DNA from: an uncultured Bacteroides sp.
GTDB taxonomy: Bacteria > Bacteroidota > Bacteroidia > Bacteroidales > Bacteroidaceae
Assembly: GCA_905203765.1 (NCBI GenBank)
Contig: CAJKXC010000067.1
Coordinates: 1-14,035 of the forward strand
Length of the DNA stretch: 14,035 nucleotides
Reading direction: 5' to 3'
Under the pieces are notes generated by a model. The model made no database searches. It had not been told where the DNA came from and worked only from the letters and a program-made list of their open reading frames with translations. The translations under genes and the position numbers were made by a program. Each line of letters begins with the position of its first letter. Positions within the stretch are counted from its first letter, which is position 1. Of the stretch, positions 6,330 to 13,449 are shown piece by piece.

Positions 6330-7376
6330 ATGAAACAGAAATATGCTATAGGATTTATCACCTTCATGTTGGCAACCGTCCTTGCCGCTTGTGTACACGA
6401 CTATCCCGCGATGACACCGGACGGTGAGGAAGGCATCGACCCCACGCTTGTAGAGGTCAGTACCGAAGTGACCCTCGACCTCGAACTCCTACCACTGGAA
6501 ATCATCACCAACAAGGCACACCGCGGAATCACAAAAGCCCGTGCCGGAGAACAAACGGATTACCGCCGCCGCTTCATCATCGAAGCATGGCGCGACGGCA
6601 AACCGGCAGCCCGGCAAGTGACCGTCATGGACAATGCCGACGAAGCCGGCAACGGGAAAATCACGCTCCCTGTCCATTTGAAGCTGTACGCCGTAGAATA
6701 CACCCTCGCCGTATGGACGGACTACGTTGTGGCAGGCACGACCACCGACCTCTATTATAATACGGAGAACTTGCAGCAAGTAACTTGCACCACGCCCTAC
6801 ACCGGAAGCACTGGCTACCGCGATTGCCTCTACGGCAGCACCACCCTTGACCTGCGCCCCTACCGGGACGAATGGAACGTCCGCGTACAAGCCAAAGTCG
6901 ACATGGTGCGCCCGTTGGCAAAATACCGTATTATCGCCACCGACGTGCAGGAGTTTCTGGCAAAAACACAGCGGCAACGCGATGCCGAAGGCGGCAACAA
7001 CACCTACACCGTCACCTTTTCCTACGGGTTCTATTTCCCGTTAGGATTCAACACCGCCACGGGCAAGCCGATGAACTCCGTGCAGGGCGTGACGTTCTCC
7101 ACCCCTCTCACCATCCCCGACGACGGCACGGAGAAATGTCCGCTAGGTTCGGACTTTATCTTCGTGAACGGCACGGAATCCTTTGTGCCCCTGAATATTG
7201 AATTGGCGGACGCCAACGGAAAGGTAGTGTCGCGTACCCGGGGACTGGAAGTGCCCTACCGGCGGGGACACCTCACCACCCTGCGAGGCAACTTCCTCAC
7301 CAACGAAATGCAGGGAGGCATCAACATCGACACCGGATATGACGACGAGATAGACATCGACCTCGATTCTTTCTGA
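6330..7376 (+). CDS. Fimbrillin-like lipoprotein (DUF6562-type; possible anchor or minor subunit)
   Basis: A protein of 348 residues. The lipobox is L-A-A-C with Cys21. A site K-A-R-A (Arg71/Ala72) sits where Bacteroidales fimbrillins are commonly cut by an arginine-specific protease to free the donor strand; that processing is inferred. Motifs shared in order with the next gene mark both as one family: R-x-I-x-E-x-W (81-87), Y-T-L-A-V-W-T-D-Y-V-V-A-G (124-136), V-R-P-L-A-K-Y-R-I (193-201), and R-R-G-H-L-T-T-L-R-G-N-F-L-T (311-324). The C-terminus is acidic (I-D-I-D-L-D-S-F). It sits 6 bases after the DUF3575 gene and 44 before the next. By position it may be the short anchor (Mfa2-like) partner, but its sequence is closer to the structural fimbrillin next door than to Mfa2/FimB as I know them. 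Confidence 0.72.
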   Translation: MKQKYAIGFITFMLATVLAACVHDYPAMTPDGEEGIDPTLVEVSTEVTLDLELLPLEIITNKAHRGITKARAGEQTDYRRRFIIEAWRDGKPAARQVTVMDNADEAGNGKITLPVHLKLYAVEYTLAVWTDYVVAGTTTDLYYNTENLQQVTCTTPYTGSTGYRDCLYGSTTLDLRPYRDEWNVRVQAKVDMVRPLAKYRIIATDVQEFLAKTQRQRDAEGGNNTYTVTFSYGFYFPLGFNTATGKPMNSVQGVTFSTPLTIPDDGTEKCPLGSDFIFVNGTESFVPLNIELADANGKVVSRTRGLEVPYRRGHLTTLRGNFLTNEMQGGINIDTGYDDEIDIDLDSF

Positions 7377-7420
7377 AATGACAGGTCAATATAATAAAAC
7401 AAATTTAATCACAGTAAACG

Positions 7421-9160
7421 ATGAACAGAAGTATGAAAAAGAACCTTTTCTTCGGGTTAATGGCTCTGGCAGGGCTATTCACCTCGTGCAGTCAGGACGA
7501 CACCGACGCTTCCCCGACTGCGGACAGCAACCAAGTAAGCATGAGCATCGGAATGCCTGCCGATTTTGTAAAAACACGGGCTTCCGCCCCCGCTACGTTT
7601 CCCGCCGGCCATACGCTGCGCTGCATCCTCGAAGTGTGGACGAAAGATGGCTCTACACGAAGAGTACGCCAGGAGCAGTTGGTAACGGCTGGTGCCGCTA
7701 ACATTACATTTAGTTTTGAATTGGCAGACCAAGGTGACTACAAAGCCGTGCTTTGGGCGGATTACATCGTTTCGGGTGCAACGGCGTCAGGCGACCACTA
7801 TCCCGATAAGTATTACAAGACTGATAATGCCGATGGCTTGAAGAAAGTGACTATCATCACCGCTGCTTATACATACGCCGACCAACTACGTGAGGCATTT
7901 GCGGCAGTAGTACCGTTCACCAAAGGCGCTACGGCTAAGAACGACCTTACCGCCACGCTTGTCCGTCCGCTTACGAAAGTGACGATTGCGGAAAAGAACA
8001 CCGAGATGATAGGCAAATGTAAAGACATGACGGCAACATACACCGTTCCGTCAGAATTCAATGCTTTTAGCGAGGAGGTAAGCCCGACAGCTACCTACGA
8101 TGCCACCTACATCACAACCTCAATGGACGGCACGGATATTACTATCAATGGAAACAACTGCAAAATCCTCTTCTCCGATTATGTCTTTACCACTGCCGAC
8201 GCCACGTTGGGCGGAATAAAACTTACGTTTACCGGGACAGGTAGCATAACGATGAACGATAGAGACATTCCTGCCAACATCCCCCTGAAACGCAACAACT
8301 GGGTACGGGCTGCCGGAAACCTGATTACAGTCGGAAACGATCCGGCGGTAACTTTGTCTGTAGATATGACCACTGACTGGGTAAGTCAGGATGTAACGGA
8401 TATTTCGGATATCGTTAAGGTGGGTGACTTCTATTATGCAGACGGCACATGGTCTACCGCCCTCGATGCGAACAAGACCTGCATCGGCATCGTTTTCCAG
8501 ACCGACCCCTCGCGCATCGGCGACAAAGAAAAACAGGTGTTGGCAGCAAAAGGCGTTGCCACGCCGCATGGTCTGGTCATGTCATTGAAGACCGTAACCA
8601 AAAGCCTTATGAGTTGGGGGGAAGATCACGATTTCTCCGAGCTGACGAAATGCACGGATAAAGTTGCCTGCAACGCAGACATCAACGGACTACTTAATTA
8701 CACCACGGTAATCGACTATGCGGCCGCAAACAACAAAGAACTCGAAAATTTTTATCCCGCTTTCAAGGCCGTGAAGGATTATGTTGTACAGGCTCCCGAA
8801 AAGACGACGGGGTGGTACTTGCCCTCCATAGGTCAATGGTATGACTTTACCGCCAATCTGGGCGGTCTCCCAAGCTGGGATGACGCCATAAACGAAGGCA
8901 ACGACCTAACCCCCAACCTGTATAGATGGAGTAATCAGACAGAACTCGTAAGTAAGATAAATGCCTATTTCGAACCGTTGGGCACTGGGAACTATGACGC
9001 AATCCCGAATGGGAGCTATCAGAAATTCTTCTCTTCCTCGACGTACTCCGATTCGGGTATATGGACGTGGTTTGTGGGTAAGCAGGCGAACGTTGTGCAA
9101 TGCTGGCATAATGTCAGGTACAACTCCGATTCCGCCGTGCGCCCCATCCTCGCTTTTTAA
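7421..9160 (+). CDS. Fimbrillin-like lipoprotein with a C-terminal DUF1566/lectin-like domain (candidate tip adhesin)
   Basis: A protein of 579 residues; M5 (7433) is an alternative start. The lipobox is L-F-T-S-C (Cys23) followed by S-Q-D-D-T-D, an acidic stretch like the surface-export signal of Bacteroides lipoproteins. K-T-R-A (Arg53/Ala54) is a likely fimbrillin protease site. Residues about 37-320 are a fimbrillin-like domain related to the previous gene (Y-K-A-V-L-W-A-D-Y-I-V-S-G at 107-119, V-R-P-L-T-K-V-T-I at 181-189). Residues about 330-579 change character: V-G-D-F-Y-Y-A-D-G-T-W-S opens it, then G-I-V-F, G-W-Y-L-P-S-I-G-Q-W, F-F-S-S-S-T-Y-S-D-S and a final V-R-P-I-L-A-F. That order fits DUF1566 (Lcl C-terminal-like) and C-type-lectin-like folds used in fimbrial tips and in targets of diversity-generating retroelements. 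It is the last gene of the clear fimbrial operon and is probably the surface-displayed subunit or adhesin. Confidence 0.8.
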   Translation: MNRSMKKNLFFGLMALAGLFTSCSQDDTDASPTADSNQVSMSIGMPADFVKTRASAPATFPAGHTLRCILEVWTKDGSTRRVRQEQLVTAGAANITFSFELADQGDYKAVLWADYIVSGATASGDHYPDKYYKTDNADGLKKVTIITAAYTYADQLREAFAAVVPFTKGATAKNDLTATLVRPLTKVTIAEKNTEMIGKCKDMTATYTVPSEFNAFSEEVSPTATYDATYITTSMDGTDITINGNNCKILFSDYVFTTADATLGGIKLTFTGTGSITMNDRDIPANIPLKRNNWVRAAGNLITVGNDPAVTLSVDMTTDWVSQDVTDISDIVKVGDFYYADGTWSTALDANKTCIGIVFQTDPSRIGDKEKQVLAAKGVATPHGLVMSLKTVTKSLMSWGEDHDFSELTKCTDKVACNADINGLLNYTTVIDYAAANNKELENFYPAFKAVKDYVVQAPEKTTGWYLPSIGQWYDFTANLGGLPSWDDAINEGNDLTPNLYRWSNQTELVSKINAYFEPLGTGNYDAIPNGSYQKFFSSSTYSDSGIWTWFVGKQANVVQCWHNVRYNSDSAVRPILAF

Positions 9161-9171
9161 GAATGACACAC

Positions 9172-9207
9172 GGGGACGGGGTATCCAGGTCACTCCATCC
9201 CGTCCCC
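9172..9207 (+). terminator. GC-rich hairpin after the fimbrial genes
   Basis: GGGGACGGG (9172-9180) pairs perfectly with CCCGTCCCC (9199-9207) around an 18-nt loop, starting 11 bases after the stop codon. No T-run follows, so it may be a pause or mRNA-stabilising 3' hairpin rather than a full terminator. Confidence 0.55.
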
Positions 9208-9242
9208 CTACATCATATACGTCCCAAGCCGCTGGGGGATGC

Positions 9243-9313
9243 AGTCGGCGGCAATATCATGAACCTTGTCCTTTTTCCCTTGTCGCCGACTTGAGAAGCG
9301 AACATCACTTCTC
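9243..9313. repeat. Two further hairpins before the phosphorylase-like gene
   Basis: AGTCGGCGGCAA (9243-9254) pairs with TTGTCGCCGACT (9280-9291), 12 bp with one G-T. GAGAAG (9293-9298) pairs with CTTCTC (9308-9313) and is followed by TTTAT. The second could end transcription weakly. No TAnnTTTG promoter box is visible between here and the ATG at 9398. Confidence 0.55.
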
Positions 9314-9397
9314 TTTATAGGATACCTTCCTCGATAGGAGCAATTGCCGGAAGCGACGCAACTGATCAAGGTAACAACCATAAAAAACATCACACTT

Positions 9398-10315
9398 ATG
9401 AAAAAGATACTCGTCATCATCAACAAAAACTGGGAAACGGAACCCGTGCTCAACGCCCTGACCAACCCCAAACTGCGTCCCGCCGCCTTACCATTCCCTG
9501 AAGTGATAAACACTCCGTGCGACGGAGACAACCGCATGAGCCAACCCCGTGCTGTCTTCTCCCTTCCCCGAGAAGGAGAAGAACCGTTGCAAGTCGTAGT
9601 CCGCTGCATCGAAGACCTTATGGCAACGGGAGTCAACACTTCGAGTTCCCTCGAAAAATACAAAGTGCTCCCGCAAGCCATTGCTGCCGATGCCGCCGAC
9701 CTCATCATCAGCGTCAGCACCGCCAACTATCCCGACCCGGCAGTGACCCATAACGGAACCGTTGTCCTCGGCGGCAACTTCTTTATCCACGACGGAAACC
9801 CCGACAACCATGCCGATCCGGAACACAATCTTATCGACGACCGCGTAGGCACCTTTATCGCTTCCAACGTAGCCCCTGCCGTGTTCAGTCTGGCCGAAAC
9901 CGTCAACGCCCGCCTGCACTGTTACCCCGGCGGCGCATGCAAACTTGTCCCGCCGCCCAACTTCCCCGCACCGCAACTCGTGTGTGAAGGAGCGTCCACC
10001 TTCACGGCAGTAGGCTCCGTCAACGTCACCGACTACGGTTCATACGACACGATAGACGCCCAAGCCCTTAAAGAATTTGCCGCTGCAGCCCCCGAAGGGT
10101 ATACGGCAAACTCCATCGAAACCACCCACGGCGTGGTAAAAATCAGCACCTCAGGCGAACCTATCCTCTTTCTTTCCCCCATCACCGACCGTCTCAACCA
10201 TTTCAACGAGGACGTGACCGACACGCAGAACTACGTGTCAGCCTTCAACGGCGGCCTTGCACTGGGCGAACTGCTTTGCGCGCTGGCGGAATACGGAGGG
10301 GAACGGCAAATATGA
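9398..10315 (+). CDS. Unrecognised cytoplasmic protein, possibly of nucleoside phosphorylase type
   Basis: A protein of 305 residues. The start at 9398 is chosen over an upstream TTG (9344) because the ATG opens a strand-forming M-K-K-I-L-V-I-I-N-K and is preceded by the same leader words as the gene at 10531. There is no signal peptide or membrane segment. Features that resemble the MTA/SAH nucleosidase and purine phosphorylase fold, though weakly: an opening beta strand with N-W-E-T-E-P-V-L-N-A-L, a glycine strand D-L-I-I-S-V-S-T-A (101-109), G-T-V-V-L-G-G-N-F-F-I (120-130), N-S-I-E-T-T-H-G-V-V (238-247), and P-I-L-F-L-S-P-I-T-D (255-264), where Asp264 could be the catalytic Asp of the family's I-S-D motif. 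The reaction and substrate are not shown. It is GC-rich by eye (many GCC/ACC/CCC codons), like the fimbrial block. It may belong to the fimbrial transcript or be carried with the HU-like gene. Confidence 0.45.
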   Translation: MKKILVIINKNWETEPVLNALTNPKLRPAALPFPEVINTPCDGDNRMSQPRAVFSLPREGEEPLQVVVRCIEDLMATGVNTSSSLEKYKVLPQAIAADAADLIISVSTANYPDPAVTHNGTVVLGGNFFIHDGNPDNHADPEHNLIDDRVGTFIASNVAPAVFSLAETVNARLHCYPGGACKLVPPPNFPAPQLVCEGASTFTAVGSVNVTDYGSYDTIDAQALKEFAAAAPEGYTANSIETTHGVVKISTSGEPILFLSPITDRLNHFNEDVTDTQNYVSAFNGGLALGELLCALAEYGGERQI

Positions 10316-10396
10316 TAATTGAGATAATTCGCAACATTTATTAATCACGCTTCCTTCTTGCAGCACCCCATCAGGAAATGCTTGCAGACACGGACA

Positions 10397-10484
10397 GACA
10401 AAGGTCGTCACTGAGGTAGGCTAAGTCCGACACCGAGGTAGGCAAAGGTCGTCACCGAGATAAGCAAAGTCCGTCACCGAGTAT
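10397..10484. repeat. Four tandem 22-bp direct repeats
   Basis: Units lie at 10397-10418, 10419-10440, 10441-10462 and 10463-10484. They share GCAAAGgTCGTCACCGAGgTA as a rough consensus. Units 1 and 3 carry AAGGTCGTCAC; units 2 and 4 carry AAGTCCG(A/T)CAC, so the array alternates. The period is about two helical turns and is not a multiple of three; stop codons occur, so it is not coding. It ends 46 bases before the ATG of the HU-like gene and lies in its leader or promoter region. Confidence 0.85.
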
Positions 10485-10530
10485 TAGTCCTATCGGGATG
10501 CGGCAGGGAAGAGGTAAAAAACATCAACTT

Positions 10531-11001
10531 ATGGGATTCTTCAAGAAAGTAAAACAGAAAATCAATGGAATGTGGTATCCGCAATCCATCACCGTTGGCA
10601 AACCTGTCACGACGGACGAAGTGGCAAAACGTCTTGCCATTGAATCCACCGTAAGCCCTGCCGACACCTTTGCCGTGCTCAAGTCCCTTGGCAGCGTATT
10701 AGGTAGCTACATGGCAGACGGCCGCACCGTCAAACTCGACGGCGTGGGCACATTCTACTACACAGCCGTTGCTTCGGGCAATGGAGTGGACTCCCCCGAC
10801 AAAGTGACTGCCAAGCAAATCACCGGCGTCCGTGTCCGCTTCATCCCTGAAACGAGCCGTTCATCCAACAACCAGGTTACCACCCGTTCCCTCGTCGATT
10901 CCAATATCTTCTGGGAAGAATGGGGCGGAAAATCCACTACTCCCAGCGAAGGTGGCGGTGGTGGTGAAGGGGGAGGAGAGGCTCCCGATCCGGCAGCATA
11001 A
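10531..11001 (+). CDS. HU-related DNA-binding protein with a Gly/Glu-rich tail
   Basis: A protein of 156 residues from the ATG at 10531. An in-frame ATG at 10498 exists, but the family normally begins M-x-F-F-K-K-V-K, and the words before 10531 match those before 9398. Residues about 15-105 follow the longer HU relative of Bacteroidales: W-Y-P near the start, T-T-D-E-V-A-K-R-L-A-I-E-S-T-V, then D-G-R-T-V-K-L-D-G-V-G-T-F and a final strand I-T-G-V-R-V-R-F-I-P. Residues 111-133 add a conserved-looking S-L-V-D-S-N-I-F-W-E-E-W-G-G, and 140-156 is a Gly/Glu-rich acidic tail. It should bind and bend DNA in the cytoplasm without strong sequence preference. Whether it regulates the adjacent genes or the 22-bp repeats in its own leader is untested. 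Confidence 0.86.
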   Translation: MGFFKKVKQKINGMWYPQSITVGKPVTTDEVAKRLAIESTVSPADTFAVLKSLGSVLGSYMADGRTVKLDGVGTFYYTAVASGNGVDSPDKVTAKQITGVRVRFIPETSRSSNNQVTTRSLVDSNIFWEEWGGKSTTPSEGGGGGEGGGEAPDPAA

Positions 11002-11110
11002 AGCCGGATGCTTTTCCGGTGCTATAAAAAGGACGGGTTCCTGCACCGCAAAAGGACTTTTCTGTATTGCCAAAGGCTCCTTTCGGCATTGCCGCACGAC
11101 CCTTTAAGAT

Positions 11111-11173
11111 GAAAGATTCGTTTTCACTCGCCGCTGCTGTAGCCTGCTGCCGGATGAGAGAAACGAATCTTTC
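11111..11173 (+). terminator. Hairpin after the HU-like gene
   Basis: GAAAGATTCGTTT (11111-11123) pairs perfectly over 13 bp with AAACGAATCTTTC (11161-11173), followed by TTTGTGT. The 37-nt loop is long. It lies 110 bases after the stop codon and separates this block from the MNT remnant's promoter. The remaining bases between 11002 and 11230 hold only a small CCGGA/TCCGG-like stem at about 11004-11018 and no gene. Confidence 0.65.
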
Positions 11174-11229
11174 TTTGTGTGCCGGGGGAAATAATCGGTT
11201 CTTGACAGAACAATCTGCACCGGAATTGT

Positions 11230-11237
11230 TATCTTTG
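11230..11237 (+). promoter_or_regulatory. -7 box in front of the MNT pseudogene
   Basis: TATCTTTG, 22 bases before the ATG at 11260; the transcript would start near 11244. The -33 region is not a good TTTG. Confidence 0.62.
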
Positions 11238-11259
11238 CCCGTAGCATTGATTATAATAA

Positions 11260-11574
11260 ATGGAAAATTTATGAAACGAAACAAATAAGAGAGATTATAC
11301 GTCGCGTGGCTCCTACGGCAAAAACTATTTTATATGGTTCGCAAGCAAGGAACGAAGCGCGTAGCGACAGTGATATTGACCTGCTTATCCTGCTCGACGG
11401 CGAGAAAATGACATTGAAGGACGAAGAATCTATCACACTGCCACTTTACGAACTGGAACTGAAAACCGGAGTCTCTATCAGCCCGATAGTCACGCTCAAA
11501 AAACTTTGGGAGAGCCGCCCATTTACCCCCCCCCTTTTTATATTAACGTCACCAATGAAGGTGTCGTGTTATGA
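11260..11574 (+). pseudogene. Broken MNT-family nucleotidyltransferase (HEPN-MNT antitoxin type)
   Basis: The middle reads T-I-L-Y-G-S-Q-A-R, then S-D-S-D-I-D-L-L-I-L-L, the G-S-x-A-R and D-x-D active-site motif of minimal nucleotidyltransferases. In HEPN-MNT pairs such proteins neutralise the HEPN ribonuclease by adding nucleotides to it. Two breaks are visible. The ATG at 11260 (M-E-N-L) runs into TGA after four codons; dropping one base (T at 11272) joins it to E-T-K-Q-I-R-E-I-I-R-R-V-A-P and the core. Near the 3' end a run of nine Cs (11526-11534) puts the frame out; seven or ten Cs would give F-Y-I-N-V-T-N-E-G-V-V-L and a stop at 11572-11574, the usual family ending. The frame as it stands (from a GTG at 11306 to 11590) ends in an unrelated tail. 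The promoter upstream is intact. Sequencing error in the C run is possible, but two independent shifts favour decay. Confidence 0.72.
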
Positions 11575-11625
11575 GAGAAATCTTGGATGAAGGAAGCCGA
11601 AGTAATGATTCGGGAAATGTTTTAA
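11571..11625 (+). pseudogene. Possible remnant of the HEPN partner start
   Basis: An ATG at 11571 overlaps the restored MNT stop (ATGA), the usual coupling for a downstream partner. It reads M-R-E-I-L-D-E; one frame step later follow E-A-E-V-M-I-R-E-M-F and a stop at 11623. The pieces look like one helix cut by a shift and could be the first residues of a HEPN protein, but there is too little to be sure. No HEPN catalytic R-x4-6-H motif is present, because the next gene ends at 11641. Confidence 0.3.
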
Positions 11626-11640
11626 AATGTAGCTACCCCT

Positions 11641-13422
11641 CTATTTCTCCTTTGCCAGCGTAAATACAAACTCAAGTCCGCCTCCTTGATTGTTCTTGGC
11701 GGAGATGTTGCCGCCGTGGATAATAACGGCGTTCTTCACAATAGCCAGTCCCAATCCTGTTCCGCCTAGTTTGCGTGAGCGGCCTTTGTCTACCCGGTAG
11801 AAGCGTTCGAAGAGACGGTTCAGATGTTCGGGTGATACACCTATACCAGTGTCGGCGAAGCTGAAATAGTAGAAATTCTCATCTTCACGGAAACAGTTGA
11901 TATTTATCTGAATATTGCTTCCGGCGTATGCGATGGCATTGTCCATCAGGTTGCGGAAGATGGAATATAGCAATGAATAATTACCTTTGACTTGTATACT
12001 CTTTTTCAGAGAGTTGATTACTGTGATATGCTTTTCGTCGAGTTCCAGAGATACTTCATTGATAATATTTCCGACCAGTACACTAATATCCACTCGTTCC
12101 ATATCAATCATGCTGGCGGCTTCGTCCATGCGGGTGAGTACGGAGATGTCGCGTAGCAACCGGCTCAAACGATTGCTTTGTGCATAACAACGTTCGAGGA
12201 ATACGTTTATTTTCTCACGTGGAATATTCTCGTTACTGACAATGGTTTCCAGATATCCTTGGATACTGCTGACAGGAGTTTTCAATTCATGGGCGATATT
12301 TTGGGTCAGTTGGCGTTTGAGTCTTACTTGTTCTTCTTCCTGGGTGACGTCGTTGATGGAAATTTCAAAGCTGGCATCCTGGAAGATGATACATTCAACG
12401 ATAAATGTCCGCCCGTTCTTGTTGATGGTAACTGACATTCGTTTTTCGCCTTTTCCTCTCGAGCGTTCCTGCTGATTCTTATTGATAAAATGAATAATCT
12501 CTTTTAGTTCGTTGATGGCAAAGACTTCTTCCGTTGTTTCCAGGTTGGAATCAGAAATCAGGTTACTGTATTGAGTGAAAAGATTGTTGACTAGAATTTC
12601 TTTCTTGTCTTTTGTGAATATACCCAGTCCTTCGTGTGAAATCTGGAGGTGGGTAATCAGCTTTTCACGTTCGATGTAGAGGGCCTCTTTCGTTTCGTGC
12701 AACCGTTTGTAGATTTGAATAATATGTTGCGAAATTTCTCCCAGTTCATTATGTGGAAAAGCAGATTGCATGGCCATTTCGATAGGCTCGTTGCGGTCGG
12801 CACGCATGGCAAATTCACGGAGCTGGCTGATGGAAGTGCCCAGTTTGTTGGTGAATTTATAGAAGATAATCATTAATAATAAGGTCACGATGATGGTAAA
12901 CCATAGATAGTGCGGATCTGCTTGCAGGTTGTTGATGAGGCTGACGTTATAAGGCAAAGCCGAACGGACAATATAATCTTTATAACGAGTGGCCGAATAA
13001 AAATAGGGAACTCCGGTTGTTTCCGAAGTACGGCGTACGTCATATCCGTTGCCATGCTTTATTGCTTTCTGTACTTCCGGACGATTCAGATGGTTTTCTA
13101 TTTGGTTATTATGACTTGGATAACTGTCGTAAACAACATTTCCTTCTGCGTCAATAAGGGTCACACGCAAGTCTTCCAGAATATGTTTGTTGATATAACC
13201 GCTGATTATTTCGCTATCAAGAGGTTGCTCTTCCAATTGTTCGTAGAGTCTGCTGTTGTAATCTTGCAGTTTTGTATTCAGCAGTTCTATTTTATATTCC
13301 CGTTCACGTTGATACTGGTACGCAATAAAACAAATGGCAAATACCAGAAAGAGTGAAATAACCGAAAGGAACAGCTTCCGGCTGAAAGAAAGAAAATGTT
13401 TTTGAGTTACAGGCAGGTTCAT
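11641..13422 (-). CDS. PhoR-like sensor histidine kinase
   Basis: A protein of 593 residues, complete. Membrane segments lie at about 15-36 and 172-190 and enclose a periplasmic sensor region of about 135 residues. Then come a HAMP-like stretch (about 191-245), a PAS-like domain (about 255-360), and the kinase core: H box N-I-A-H-E-L-K-T-P with phosphoacceptor His378, N box N-L-M-D-N (491-495), G1 D-T-G-I-G (524-528), F box L-F-E-R-F-Y-R-V (537-544), and G2 G-G-T-G-L-G-L-A-I (553-561). All motifs needed for activity are present. It follows the response regulator by 27 bases on the same strand, so the two form an operon. The domain order resembles PhoR and other HAMP-PAS kinases; the signal is unknown. 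The upstream promoter would lie outside the window. Confidence 0.95.
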   Translation of the reverse strand: MNLPVTQKHFLSFSRKLFLSVISLFLVFAICFIAYQYQREREYKIELLNTKLQDYNSRLYEQLEEQPLDSEIISGYINKHILEDLRVTLIDAEGNVVYDSYPSHNNQIENHLNRPEVQKAIKHGNGYDVRRTSETTGVPYFYSATRYKDYIVRSALPYNVSLINNLQADPHYLWFTIIVTLLLMIIFYKFTNKLGTSISQLREFAMRADRNEPIEMAMQSAFPHNELGEISQHIIQIYKRLHETKEALYIEREKLITHLQISHEGLGIFTKDKKEILVNNLFTQYSNLISDSNLETTEEVFAINELKEIIHFINKNQQERSRGKGEKRMSVTINKNGRTFIVECIIFQDASFEISINDVTQEEEQVRLKRQLTQNIAHELKTPVSSIQGYLETIVSNENIPREKINVFLERCYAQSNRLSRLLRDISVLTRMDEAASMIDMERVDISVLVGNIINEVSLELDEKHITVINSLKKSIQVKGNYSLLYSIFRNLMDNAIAYAGSNIQININCFREDENFYYFSFADTGIGVSPEHLNRLFERFYRVDKGRSRKLGGTGLGLAIVKNAVIIHGGNISAKNNQGGGLEFVFTLAKEK

Positions 13423-13449
13423 AATAATTGCTTAATTCGGTATTATTAC

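Noticed and set aside
7421..9160. Sulfatase-modifying (FGE) enzyme domain at the C-terminus
   Set aside because: The order of motifs and the final V-R-P-I-L-A-F fit lectin-like DUF1566 domains, but no catalytic Cys pair of FGE is evident.
10397..10484. CRISPR array
   Set aside because: The 22-bp units are contiguous with no spacers, and no cas genes are nearby.
11987..13356. Plus-strand frames opposite the histidine kinase
   Set aside because: The minus-strand kinase has all catalytic boxes; the opposite frames are mirror artefacts.
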